Below, one piece after another: positions 48,848 through 60,555 of a DNA stretch of 64,000 bases (position 1 is the stretch's first letter; every line of letters starts with the position of its first letter). This stretch comes from Pleurotus djamor (taxonomy: Eukaryota > Basidiomycota > Agaricomycetes > Agaricales > Pleurotaceae): contig JAPEVF010000035.1 of the NCBI GenBank assembly GCA_029747585.1, positions 74,609 through 138,608 of the forward strand, written 5' to 3'. Both the position numbers and the translations under genes were made by a program. The notes under the pieces are model-generated. The model ran no database searches and was not told the DNA's origin. It saw nothing but the letters and a program-made list of their open reading frames with translations.

Positions 48848-51473
48848 TCAAGGTCGTTTCAGTCTGTAGCAGGAAAGGGTTGGGTCAATCGAGAGGCATA
48901 CGACGATGGACGAAAGAACCACTCACGTGTGGGGATCTGTCTTGGTCGCAGAGAGTTGCGTCCGCTTTCCTCGACCACATGTCATGGTGCCCGACCTCTT
49001 TTCCAGGGGTGTAGTGGGAAGCAAGGAGATTTCTCTCCTAGAGGGTCCATGAGGCCAACACATCTGGGAAACAACTTCATCAGCGTCGGAAGCAAGGTCA
49101 TTACTTGGAACTCACATGGAAAATCGATAGTTCTGGCGTAGTGAAAATCACCCAGGGGGGCGTTTCACCTTTGATTGGGCCGAGCTTAGCTTCCGCTCCA
49201 GCACGAACTGAAGCACCGGCGAAAACACCAAGGCACCCTTTGAAGGTCAAGGTAGCCGTGTCGGTGGCTTGTAGACCTCTCGCGCCGAGATACGGTGGAA
49301 CATAACTCAGTTCACGATCTCCGAGCTCGGAACCCAACTCTCGCTTATGCGTAGACGCGCTTGCGGATGCGTGAGCTTCAAGGGAAAGCCTCGCCCAAGC
49401 ATCAACTTCGATGAAGCCACTAGCGGAGGCCGCCCCGCCGAATAGGCTCAACCCTAGATCGGGAGACTCGTCAACCGCAAGAGTCACGAAAGGAGAGGAA
49501 TTTGCGCACCTAAATGAAGGGAGGGAATCAAGTGTCTGGGGTAAACGGGTGAGGGGTAAGCAGATATTGACGCAGATGAACAAGACCGAAAGCGTACGCC
49601 GTGATGTTCGCTTGAGCTATGACATCAGCGGTTGCTTCGATTGTGAGGGCTGGAAAAGAAACAAGGTTGAGCAGAAGTTCGCACTTAGAAGTTGAGGCGA
49701 CATACGAGATTGCTGGAAGTCAAGTGATTCGTAACCACTCTTCGCCGCGGGGTCTTCTTCTGTAAGCTTCTTCGGGTGCCAGAATTCCACTGGAGCAAGA
49801 TTGAGTATAAATGTCGAGAGCGCCGAGGGAGAAGTACGAACATTTGTTACTGAAAAAGTGAAAAATAAGTAAGCATATTCGAGGGATGTTTGGATGCTTA
49901 CACTTTATACTTGAGATGGGCATCAACGAAGACATCTAGCCCAACGTCAAGCATAGCTTCCACTTCCAGTCGAACGAAGGGTCCAAGGGAGATGATCCTG
50001 TTCTACAACATTAGACGGGCGATATTAAGACGAATATAGGCTACTGACCCAGGAATTTGCAGGGGAGTAACATCAACTTGGGCCACCTGCTTACGACCAC
50101 TCGTTAATTGTCCCTGTGAAAATCAAGTTGAGTCGAATGAAGGATCAAGGAAGGGAAAGAGTAGGGAAAGTCATACATAGACGCTGGCGACGACTGATAA
50201 GTGCACATCAACATCGCCATTAACGACTGAAAAGGCCGAATTAGACGGAGGGAATTGGAGTGGTGTCAAGCTTACTAGCGTAGACAGCCCAACTACCGAT
50301 CTAGAATGCAAACGGTACGGTTGAGAACGGTACTAGGGTGATGGGCTGACTTGAGGGCTTACCTGGGGTGGTATCACCGAGCCGTTTGCCATGAGACCAA
50401 AACGCACGTCGGCATCGACCTTTCCTCCAGCAGAGACATCGAGAGTCGCGGCGATCCCTTTGTTACAATGTACCGACCCGGCTTGGAGATGATAGACAGG
50501 GATCATCTGGCCGCCCGTGTCGATATTAATCTTCTTGATCCATTCGGGGTTGATCGAGAAGGATGTCAATTCTGTGTTGAGAGAATCTTGTTAGGAAGGA
50601 ATATCACCAGAGATGTAGTGAGGTTTACCCTTGAGCTTCTGTACGGTCGATTGGACGACGTGAACAACGGCGTTCACGACTGTCTTCACAGCATGAACGA
50701 CTGCGTCTTTAACTGCGTTGAACGCATTCTTTATCCAATCGAAGAAGCCATCCTGACCACGCTTGGACAGCTTCGCTGATTGCTTGACCAGGAGAGGTGA
50801 CTGCGCTGAGCTGTAGCGCGTCGCCATCATGGCAGCATCGGGGGTATTCGAGCCGATGAAATCGAAATGGACGACTCCAACTTTAGAGACATCGGCGGCG
50901 GCCCAGTTAGAATCGACACGGATGGTATGAACGACGGGGTTGTTTCCGTCGCGTTTGGTGATTCGTTGTTTGGCGTGGGTAGGGATATGCTGGTCGTCCG
51001 CGATGGTTGCACTTGCAATGCGGAGAAACGGGGCCTCCGTACACTACAGATGGCAAACATGAGGGATATAGCAACAGACAATCGAATAGGGAACGTACGC
51101 TCTCAGGAAGGCGAACTACTTTATGTTCGGCACCATTCTCGAAGACATGATGACACCCGGCTTCTTCGTGGTTCGTACTGGAGCAGACAAGTCGAATTTC
51201 CTGCTCTAGGGCGTGGGGATCACAGTCAAGGATGATCCACCCAGCCGCCGGAGTGATATCCGTGATACCGGCACCACTCTGGGGGGCTCAGTTGAGTGCT
51301 GGTCAGGGAAGTAGATTCCTAACGCGCACCATACGAAGGACACCGGAGTTTCCCGTGGATGGGTGCATGTCATAAGCACACTCGCCATCGAAACAGGGCT
51401 TGCTCCAGTCGTTGGCAGGTTTCGCCAACGCGAGGCCAACGAAAAGCCAGACGGAAACAACCGCCCAATTCAT
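48848..51473 (-). CDS. Paralog D of the PANDW-KPCF secreted family
   Basis: Fifteen exons on minus: 51473..51330, 51278..51099, 51043..50629, 50571..50363, 50300..50276, 50226..50177, 50113..50049, 49997..49902, 49849..49842, 49789..49706, 49649..49598, 49535..49510, 49453..49116, 49063..48927, 48863..48848; 614 aa. Signal peptide MNWAVVSVWLFVGLALA, then KPANDWSKPCFDGECAYD. KLSKR comes before a strong amphipathic stretch (GFFDWIKNAFNAVKDAVV). The beta-rich half includes AHLIPSLHLG, ASGFIEVDAWARLSLEA, VPPYLGARG and FKGCLGVFAGASVRAGA. Tail PLEKR...TCG. The start was set by the 144-nt first exon shared with A, B and E. Upstream ATG codons in frame would add residues before the signal peptide. 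Confidence 0.82.
49842..49849 (-). other. 8-nt microexon of paralog D
   Basis: TTTCAG / TAACAAAT / GTTCGT on the minus strand. It joins AAGTATAAAGT to TGGAATTCTGG. The GTTCGT donor is unusual but recurs elsewhere in these genes. Confidence 0.7.
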
Positions 51474-53223
51474 TTCTGCGATGACCGACGAGAGCACCTA
51501 CTGCCACTGAGCGTGAAGCCGTGTGTTCGTCTGGCTTGAATCGAGGGCTTACCTGAGAGTGCACTATAGAAGAGGAGTCGAAAGACAGGCCATTTTATCA
51601 CGAATAGGGCGTTCGAAGGGAAGACTACGCCTTTCACGCTTAGCTTCACCTTGCTCACAGTAGAGGTTAGGAGACGATTTCCGTGGGTGACAACCTAAAC
51701 TGAATGAATTGCTGCGAACGAGGACTTAATCAAATTTGACCCAGTACTTACCGTCGTCCCGTTGGTGTCCTCATAAAGGAACGCGTCATTTGTAAGTGCG
51801 ACATTGGCTCCAAGCTACATGAGTAGTCCAAATACATAGATGTATTTGAAGCGTCCTTGGCTCACGACCTGGGAAACCCAGCGTCCAAGGAAGGCTAGCC
51901 TACGTGCCAAGGAGGTTCCCGGGACTTAAGAAGGGCGTAGGTCGACCATCGGTGTAGTTTACTGTATTCTGCGGCGGCAGTATAAGTACGCTTATTCAAC
52001 CCTGACGCGACAGTGGGACGCAAAATGGGCTAAGTATGTCGGCGGGGGATTGTTCGTGATATCCTCGAGAACAGAGGGAGTTTGTTCCGCGGGAATATGA
52101 TTCCTATTACTGCCTGTGTATGAAGAGATAAGAGAGAGGTATGAGGGCGGAGGAATCAAAGAAGATTGAAAGAGGACAATCACTGAGTGGAGTTGGGTGG
52201 AAAACATGGGACAGCGAATGTGGGACGCGTCCGCCCCGGTCACGTGCCAGAAACTCAGGGGAATCGGTGTGCTCAACTCTGCGTTGATTCTGCGGGCAGA
52301 TACTACATTTACCGGTAGCGTGAAGGGTCATCGATGAGACGTTTGAGCCGAGGCGTCCAAGAAACATCTCCCAGCGAACGATTGACCTCTTGATCTTAGG
52401 CTTTAGCCCTCATAGGGATTGATAAGATGATATCACAACTTGTAAGAGGGCGATGCTGTATCTTCTTAGAATAGAGCCGCCTACGAAGCGCGAGTGGTGA
52501 AATCTCATGTCGACTCACAAAGTCTGAAACATGAGATGATATACATAACAATCGATTGGCAGGGTACACGCATCCCAAGTGTCGCACGAACCTTACTTAA
52601 AAGAAAAAAGATGTTTAAGAGTAGGAGGTCGATATTCATGTTCATGAAACCTTCAGGCGATCGAATGTCAAGTATTGTATTAAATCGAGCAAGGGCGTTG
52701 TAGGGCCAGGTCCATGTTTGGGGAGCTGATAGGTAGGTGGGAAGCTGACCAAGGTAGGCTTGAGCAGTAGTCCACGCCCCAGCTCGGAAGTCCCACCGCA
52801 CTTATGCTGAGAACAAGGCTGGCCAGTAGAGTCATTGATCCAATCGTATTCAGAGTAGTGTCACTAGAATGTCCTGTTCGGGTTATAGTAGGTCAATACT
52901 AGAGGTGGAGCTTGGAGCGTCAAGTTCAAGTACTAAGACTTACCTTAGATGGGTCGCGGCGAACATCGCGGGGTGCCCGAAAAAGGACATAGGCGACGAC
53001 GTATATAGAGTAAAGTAAGTGATACCAGGAAGGACAGAGTGCTCCAGCATCCTCAAACTTGAGCTCCTTGGTGAGTAGAACGAATTGGCGCTTCCAGACA
53101 ACCAGATGACGCTGGTAATACAATGAATTAGCCCTTCTTCAGGCTTGCTATACGACCGTATGCGACGTCTCTCACCTTTTCCATACGACATCACTGATCA
53201 TGGTTCAATTCGCAGAGTTGACC
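51474..53223. other. 1.75 kb without a recognisable gene
   Basis: The left end holds the promoter of D: a GATAAAA element at about 51594-51600 (minus) is some 125 bp before its ATG, and CAG/GTAAGC near 51552 could open a 5' UTR intron. The rest shows no conserved frame. Confidence 0.4.
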
Positions 53224-53838
53224 ATGCGTCCTGCCTTCATTGTTTTCGCTCTCATCGCCGTCGTGGTCGCTCGTCCCCTCCAAGCGACAAACGAGTCCGA
53301 GCTTGAGACTTTCAATGACCTCAAGCAGTCCGGCGAGTTGGATTCCGTCATCGAAAAGGCCTTCCAACAATGGATAGCCGAAACCGACGACCTTGACTTC
53401 AAAATGCCTTCCGTGCTCAAAACCGCCGGAAAGAAACTTACTACAGCAGGAAAGTCCATTGGGAAAGCCGGCAAGTCGGCGGCGAAATCGCTGGCTCCGC
53501 ATGCAAAGGATATAGGAAAGCATGTGGGCAAGGAGCTCAAGGCGGGTGCGAAGGACCTGGCTTCCCATGCCATTTCATCGGGCGTTGCGCATATCAAGGG
53601 CAAAATTGATCAGAAACTTGCTGGAGGAGAGGCTCCCGCGGACGCTTCGGAAGCGTCAGCTGATGCTCCTGCCGATGAGCCTACTGAAGCACCCGCAGAG
53701 AGACGGGACGTTGACGTATTGGACGAGGCCGTTGAGCAAGCGATTCAAGAATGGCTTGGTCGGCAGAACGATACATCCATCGCTGCGCTTGTTGAGGGAG
53801 GACTGAAGATGAAGGGGAGCCTGAACGAGCTCGACTAG
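53224..53838 (+). CDS. secreted Lys/Ala/Gly-rich helical protein
   Basis: Single exon, 204 aa from the ATG of MRPAFIVFALIAVVVARP, a clean signal peptide; an ATG 24 nt upstream would bury it. The order after it is: an acidic stretch (ESELETFNDLKQSGELDSVIEKAF), a strongly basic segment of about 60 residues with Lys every three to four positions (KTAGKKLTTAGKSIGKAGKS), an acidic Ala/Glu/Asp/Pro linker, AERRDV, and a final part that repeats the early AFQQWIAE as AIQEWLGR. Basic helix framed by acidic regions is how some antimicrobial peptide precursors look, but no family is recognised and surface or wall roles are equally possible. Confidence 0.65.
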   Translation: MRPAFIVFALIAVVVARPLQATNESELETFNDLKQSGELDSVIEKAFQQWIAETDDLDFKMPSVLKTAGKKLTTAGKSIGKAGKSAAKSLAPHAKDIGKHVGKELKAGAKDLASHAISSGVAHIKGKIDQKLAGGEAPADASEASADAPADEPTEAPAERRDVDVLDEAVEQAIQEWLGRQNDTSIAALVEGGLKMKGSLNELD

Positions 53839-54633
53839 CCGCTTCATCACCTGTAACGGAGTCATTAGTTCAATGAAATGGCAGATAATATTCGCTTGGT
53901 CATGACTCACACGAACGGAAACTAACTTCATTTCTTCCTGTGTTGTGCTGAGCGGGTGCGGAGAAGCAACGCAAGGACAAATGCATATGTCGAGATATGA
54001 GCTCCCAAAGCGATGACTGGTAGATACTAAGAGGAGAATTTCAGATGCGGTTGCTCTTTTGAGTATTTCCGATGCACCAGCAGACCTAGTTCACCGAATC
54101 CATCCAAAGGACGGGTCAAGCCCGTCAACCTGCTCTGATATACCACCCATACAGCTTTTCAAAGGTTTCATTCTAGTCGAAAGGACACATATACAGCATG
54201 TTTAATTAACTGAGAGCCAGTTGTGGTTACGTTGAAGCCACCAAGTTCTGAATGAAGTCAATCGTTAGTGGAGTCATTATATAATTTGAGAGCGCATCGG
54301 TCAGCCAGAACTCGCACCTTTGTAGTGGGAAGTGAGACACCGCGTTGGAGGGGAGACGGTAAATGAAGGGACGCCGTTCGGATGGCGGTAAATGTTTAGG
54401 CAAGAGAATGGTGGTCGTGATTTGGTCCACCAAGTGAGTTGGCGCCATAGGCGCTATTATGGGGTCAATCTTATCTTATCTCGACATTTTTAAGGAGCTT
54501 CTCCTTGTTCTCTCCCGACATTGGTACACATAGTCGGACNAAAAAATGTAGCAAGTAGTCTATAACTAGGTATACAACTAAATCCCAAGGTATAACGCCT
54601 CTCATCGAAAAGAGTACATGTTCACTCCACGTC
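53839..54633. other. intergenic, convergent 3' flanks
   Basis: 795 bp between two convergent genes. An N precedes an A-run at 54540, as in other artefact sites. No gene seen. Confidence 0.45.
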
Positions 54634-57257
54634 TTACGCTGTCGAGGTTTTGGAACCGGATAAGTCACCGTTGACTCTCTTACTCCGACTCCTCCTGTTT
54701 GGATTGACGAATGGACCGTGTTCATCATCACTATCATAATCGAAAGCCTCCCAAAACCTTCTTTTTCGAGATTCTCGACGTGAGATCGCGTCGTAGATCC
54801 GGAGATCATCCTCATCTTCGTCTCCAACGGTGAGTTCTGTGTGACTACGTCTTTTGTCGAAGGAATCTATGTAGTACGAATTATTCCTTAAGTCGCTTGC
54901 GAGCCTCCGTCGATGCGAGGGGCCGAATAGATATTTTTGCCGAAGCTTCCTAAGATCCTCTAACTCTGCGGAAACGGTAATAATCCGTTCTTCCAATACC
55001 CCATCGTCCGGATCATCGTTCTCACTGTCCTGACCGTGGCGCCCTCGACTCCTGTCAGCTTGGATGGGAGCCACTACTACTTTCTTCTCCCCATGCCGGG
55101 AGGTAGAGCGCGAGCCGTTCTGAGCTCCGGATACCCTTGTACACGCATCGATGATGGGATTCGCGCTCGGTCTGTTACCCTCTACAACGGGTCCATAGAC
55201 CGACGAAAAGAGTCCTGAGACGTTGAACAAGAATATTTCCCTCTCTCGACACAATCGAAGCATCTGCTCGGGGAGTGGGCTCGATTTTTGACCATAAGCG
55301 ATCTCAGAATGAGCGTGCACTGCGGAGAATGTGTTCCTCGCACTTGTGTCCTGTCGGAGGAGGTTCGACATGGATGACCATGCAGCTACTTCGCTCAATN
55401 AAAAAACTCCCAAGCACCTGAGGAGCAACGCCGGTCGACTCAGAGGATTTTGAAGCGGCCTCCACCTGATCAGACAACTGAAAACGAAGATGAGAATTGA
55501 TTCAGAGATGAGTCGGCGCGAGGCTGCTCACTGTCGACGAAGTAGCCAAAGGTGTGGAATGCGTCGCTGCAGTGGTTGGGGTTAGCCTTGGCGTCGATTC
55601 GTTTAGATTGGTAGGCTTTTTATTATCCATCGAGGGATGGACTCCCTTCGTGCTATTTGGCGATGTAGTAAGAGGAGAGCTGGATGGCGACGCCGCTTCC
55701 GTCATCTCATGATTCTTCCAGCCATCCTGCATCAATTTTTGCGGCATTTCCTCAATCCGTTTCTCCCCTTTGCGCAACTTATCCTCTACCATGTTGACTT
55801 CTTGTGGGAAAGTATCATTGGACGGATGATTCATCTCCCTGCCCAGTATCTGTTGCCAAGCCTCTTTCTCGTGCGCCTCTGTTTTCGTGTTACCCTCCGC
55901 TACCGCTTCCTGCAATCTACTCGTTTTCTTCTTCTCCCACTCCAGTAAGTCCCGAACAAATTCCACCTCATCCTGCATCTCCTCAATCCTTTGTAACAAC
56001 TCCCCAAGCCGACCGTCCCTCTCCGCCAGTAAACTGTGCAAACGTTGTATATCATCTTGAGACGACTTGAGTTCAGCGGTAACCGATACGAACCGATCCT
56101 GATCGAGGGGGGTCGCTAGGTCAGGCTCCAAACTTTGGATGGTCGGTTTTATAGACGCTTTAACAGGCTTGGGGATTCGAGGTGTCGATATTGGGATTTC
56201 AGCTTCAGACTCCGAGACCCCAAGTTCGGATGAATCGCTAAATTGGGCAAGCGATAATCTCCCGGACCGTGAAGACGTTTGGGAAGTGGTCGGTGCTGGT
56301 GATGGATGAGTCGTTACTATGCACTGTGATAGAGGAGGACTGGAAGAAATTGCTGTCCGTTTCGGATTGGGTTCATCGGCACCGGTAGAACAGTAAGAGC
56401 GATCGGGATCGGTTCCATCTGGTTCAGCATTGCGAGACTGCGATTTCGCATACCTTTCAGGCCATCGCTCCTGAAGGTATTGAGGAGAGTTTGAAATTGC
56501 ACCCACAACGGAGGACCGCACAATAGGACGCGAAGATTCGGCATGATCGGAGCCAGTACACTCAATTCGAACGCCCTACGGTTCCAATTCCAGTGAGGAC
56601 AAAAGGGTTGGTCGTTGCTGGAAAATAACTCACCATAATTTGCGAAGTTTCTCCATCCTCTCCCTGCCCGAGCATATCTTGGTCCACGCCGGGGTCCGTT
56701 CCCCCAACACCTCGACAACCATCGATATCGTCACTCAGTCGCATCATCCTCGCCTTCTTGCGCTTCTTTGCAGCCCTCTCTACCTCTGCAGCCGTAGCAG
56801 TAGCCGTCCGCCCAGCCCCGCCTTTTCCTTTTCCTTTTCCTTTCCCTGTATCCTTTTTCTGCTTCCAAGATTTCGTCCTGGGAGGGTTCCACTCCCTTTC
56901 CCACATATCATAGGTTTCGCTATCAATTTGGCACCAATTCATGAAGACTTCCTTGCGATAGACATCCGTAATTGAGCAACGTTGATGCCGGCGGCTACAG
57001 GTTGCACAAAGGGATGAGTAGAATTCGCATCGGGCTCCAATAGATGTACAGAGTTCACAGCTCTAAATTATACAGAGAACATTTTAAGAAATGAGAAAAG
57101 GTATGGAATTCAGGAATTGGCGAGAATGACATACATTGAGGTTGTGCTCTTCCCGCCATTTCTAGAATAGCGCCGTATCGCACCATTTGCCTTGCCTCCA
57201 CAGTCCGGTGACGACCTTTTTACTCAGAGGTACGCTGGGAGAAGCTGCAGAGTCCAT
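54634..57257 (-). CDS. Zn(II)2Cys6-like, coiled-coil protein with an in-frame UAG
   Basis: Four exons: 57257..57135, 57062..56634, 56575..55532, 55477..54634; 812 codons if the N at 55400 is skipped. Exon 2 opens with a six-Cys cluster, CELCTSIGARC then CATCSRRHQRC, spaced Cx2Cx6Cx6Cx2Cx6C as in fungal binuclear zinc clusters. A (GK)n run and basic stretch (RAAKKRKKARMMR) follow. Two coiled-coil stretches, around 56090-55900 (QRLHSLLAERDGRLGELLQR) and 54990-54920, would allow dimers. Exon 1 reads LWRQGKWCDTALF, then TAG (57162-57164), then KWREEHNLN in the same frame. This stop may be an error or a true lesion. Otherwise a nuclear DNA-binding regulator is likely. Confidence 0.55.
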
Positions 57258-57763
57258 CCAAGGTATAGGTCAAAGTGGAAGACAGCACAAGGTGCCTCGT
57301 CTTGACAGATTTGCCAACAAGAGACTCCGAGAATTTGTGATTTGGTTCACCCAAATCTTGCCAGTATGATAAAAGTGCGCCCGATTCCACGGTTGGGGCT
57401 CAAAAGAGGGAGTAAGAAGACTTGGAGGAGGACGCCGATGTTTGTGCGCGAAGCCAAGGCGGGACCTACGGTTTATCAAGAGTTGGTCAAGAGCAAGTCA
57501 CGAACGCTCTTTGAGGACGGCGCTTGGGACAGTCAGGAGCTTCTTCCTGCCTCCTATCTTCGTGACCCTTGGTCTTTGATCACTGCTTTCTCGTTCATGT
57601 ACATAGGAAGTAGTAGCTTATAGTAGTAGACGATGACTGGTAACTCAAGTACCAAAGGTATGCTTAGAGACACAAAGGTACAAGCAAGCATTCTTGACAT
57701 CATATTTAGTCACCTCATCCAATTCCTATAGCTTCGAAAAATTAAGATGATTCTAATAAAGGA
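57258..57763. other. intergenic, no gene seen
   Basis: About 500 bp between two minus-strand genes. It should hold the promoter of the Zn-cluster gene and the 3' UTR of the monooxygenase. Confidence 0.4.
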
Positions 57764-59612
57764 TTAGGACGTAAATGTCTGAAGCCTCGAAGCGTATACA
57801 TTGGATCGGAGTGGGTAGCTTACCGGAGCAATCATTAACTGTGCTTGGGAGCCCTTGAATTCAAAGCCTTCGTACCCCTTCTTCTCAACTGCTTCGCAAA
57901 TTTGCGTGTAGAGTATCAAGCCTCCTGGGAAGCTGAGACATTCGACGCGTTTACCCGGTATGTTCGCACCGGTGTACCATCCATTTCCCAGCAGCCATAA
58001 GCCTTGACCACACAGCTCGGCTACCCGCTGTGTCCATTCACGTTCAGCATCCCTGGACGATTCGATTCTTGTCAAGCGACGTTCCTTCATACGTCCAAGA
58101 CAACGTGCGATCCATTCGCTTTGTTGTTCCTAGAATGAAAGTGAGTGGGTTGAAATAGACAGATAACCCCTCATACCAAGCATGTAGGGCCATTCCCTAG
58201 AGCCGTCACGCCATGGGCAGCGTAGACGAAGAACATATTAGGGAACCCATTCGTCGTCAATCCAAGGTTCGTTTCGACGCCTTTTGACCACTTTTCCTTA
58301 ATCGTCTGGCCGTTCGTCCCTCTGATATCGATTTGGGTGATACCACCAGTGACGCCGTCGAAGCCCGTTGCAAGGACAATGATGTCGAATTCTTGGTGCT
58401 CTCCATTGGAGGTCAAGATACCCGTTGAATTGACCTCGATGATGGGGGTTTCCTTGATATCGACCAAGGAGACGTTATCTTGCGCGAAGACATCATAGAA
58501 TGTCTGAAAACCAGTTCAATGGAGATCAAAGTCGTAGGTGGAGAAATGCGGACCTGCTCAAGCGCGACACGTTTGACGCCAAAGGGATGGGGCTCCTTCA
58601 GCGGTGCCAACTTCTCCTTCAGCCACTCGTCACGACCCCTCAACCGCTCCCGAACCTTCCGTCTCCAAAACGCGTAAACCCAGTCGTTGCACTCTTGATC
58701 AAAGAACAGCTCCTTGAACCCACCCTTCGTAATATGAAACCCACCCTTCTCGAATAGCTCTTCGTAGAGGGATTCCCTTGTCGAGTTCTCCGCAGCTGAG
58801 CCAATCTCACTCCCCGACAAGCTCGCGATCCAGCTCCCAATATAAGGGATGTCGTGTCCGGAGGGGTTCAGTCTGCGAATGCGAAAGGATTCGGCTTGAT
58901 GGTCCCTCAAACGTTGCTTCTTCTCCTCGGTGAAGATCTCCTGTTTCATCGGTAAGGCAAGGTTGGGCGTGCGCTGGTAGACGGTGACGTGCTTTGCGAC
59001 CTTGGCAGATTCCTCTATGACCTGGATACCACTGGCTCCGGTACCGATGACCGCGATGCGTTTGTCGGAAAGGTCGACGCCGTCTTGTGGCCACAATGCG
59101 GTATGATGGCATGTTCCTCGGAACGACTCGAGACCCTTGATATCTGGGATGTAGGGCTTCGATGCAAAGCCCGTACACAAGCTCAAGAATCGAGCGCGAA
59201 CGGCTTGGCCTTTGTCCGCCTCCACCACCCATACATGTTCGTTCTCATCAAACCATGCGCTAATTACCCTCGTCCCAAACACCACATCCTTCCTAACGTC
59301 CAGCTTCTCATCCAGGAACTTGAAGTAGTTGCGAATTTCCTTGAAATCGGGGAATTTGCACGAGTAGTACGGCCAGCCGCTGTCTTTCCACAGGTCATCG
59401 ATGGATAACTGATACATCTGAGCCTCAGAGTCGCATCGTGCACCGGGGTAGCAGTTCCAGTGCCATGTACCGCCGATGTCGTTTCCGGCTTCGATGATTT
59501 TGAGATTGGAGAAGCCGAGTTTTCGGAAGAGATAGAGCTGGTAGATTCCGCTGAAGCCTGCGCCAATGATTAGGATATCCAAGTGGCGAGGTAGGCTCGC
59601 CGCAGAGGCCAT
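57764..59612 (-). CDS. Baeyer-Villiger-type flavin monooxygenase
   Basis: Exons 59612..58554, 58503..58177, 58129..57824 and 57778..57764; 568 aa (the last 45-nt intron is in frame and could be retained). Class B flavin monooxygenases use FAD and NADPH to insert one oxygen into ketones or heteroatoms. The FAD-binding GxGxxG is IIGAGFSGIY near the N-terminus. The Baeyer-Villiger fingerprint FxGxxxHxxxWP is FRGTCHHTALWP. The NADPH motif is VIGTGASGIQ. ATGFDG fits the third conserved block. Length matches the cyclohexanone-monooxygenase type. It has no membrane anchor or signal peptide, so it is probably cytosolic. No other secondary-metabolism gene lies beside it, so the substrate stays open. 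Confidence 0.85.
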
Positions 59613-60555
59613 GGTCTGAGAGAGCTAGTCAGTCCGCGCGGTTCACAAAAGATGTGGAAACGTCTCGGCGAACCACATGGATTGAGAGTCGTGGGGAGGG
59701 ATTGCGTTATGCGTCCTTGTCTCATCCTATCAGCAGAGCCATTTGGGGTGCGGATAGTCCCACAGGCCATGACGGAGGTGGCGGAGGTTGATGGGGATGC
59801 CAATCAACGTTCCCAAGCCACTGATAAGATAGTAGTAGGACAAGATTAAGTAGATTATCGTGTCGGGCGCCTATCAGCATCTTTTCTTTAGAGAACCACT
59901 ACACCCAAACCAAACCCAAACCAAACCCGCTCAGACTTCCTGGTTTCAGTGGCTGTGGTACTGAAATCATGCTCGGAATGAAAGTGCGAAGACTTGTGTG
60001 TGTGTAAATTCCCTATCCTACCTGATAAAAACGGTTCTGACCGCTTGCCTAGTATCCCTTCAGTTACACATCTCACGTCCTTTTGATCCCGCGGCGGCTA
60101 CTCTTCTTGTGATCAGCAACATTCATATGCCATTGATCGTTGAACCTATGTTGTACTCCCGCGGGCTGTCATGCTCTAGAGTACGACTGGCTTGCGCATA
60201 TGAAGTTGGTCTCTCTGACTTCTCTCGTCATAGTCAATGGTTTTGACATACAAATGGACCCACTGTCAGACTTTTCATCGACAAGGGCCAAACGAAGACT
60301 GAATTTCTCTCAGGCTAACGATTAATTCTTGATTAATTCCAGTCTTCCCCGCTCGGCCTCGAACTTCCGCGCTAAACTGGAAGCTCAACTGAAGGTCGTC
60401 CTCGTACGGACTAAGTCCGCGGTTAGAGCATAAAATGTCGTCCCCCGGTCTTTTCTCCTCAGGTACTTCCCCAGGTCAGTCCCTTTCCCTGTACCTACGT
60501 CATCACGCTCTGAAACAGTTCAGGTACTCGGCAGACTTCCACCCATCTTCTACAG
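59613..60555. other. intergenic with paralog E promoter
   Basis: CATAAAA at 60429-60435 is 127 bp before the ATG of E, close to the 126 bp in B. GTACTT after CAG at about 60472 and CTACAG directly before the ATG could bound a 5' UTR intron. No gene seen. Confidence 0.45.

Noticed and set aside
59899..59930. CCAAAC-type short repeat that looks telomere-like
   Set aside because: Only a few imperfect units and internal to normal genes; not the fungal TTAGGG repeat.
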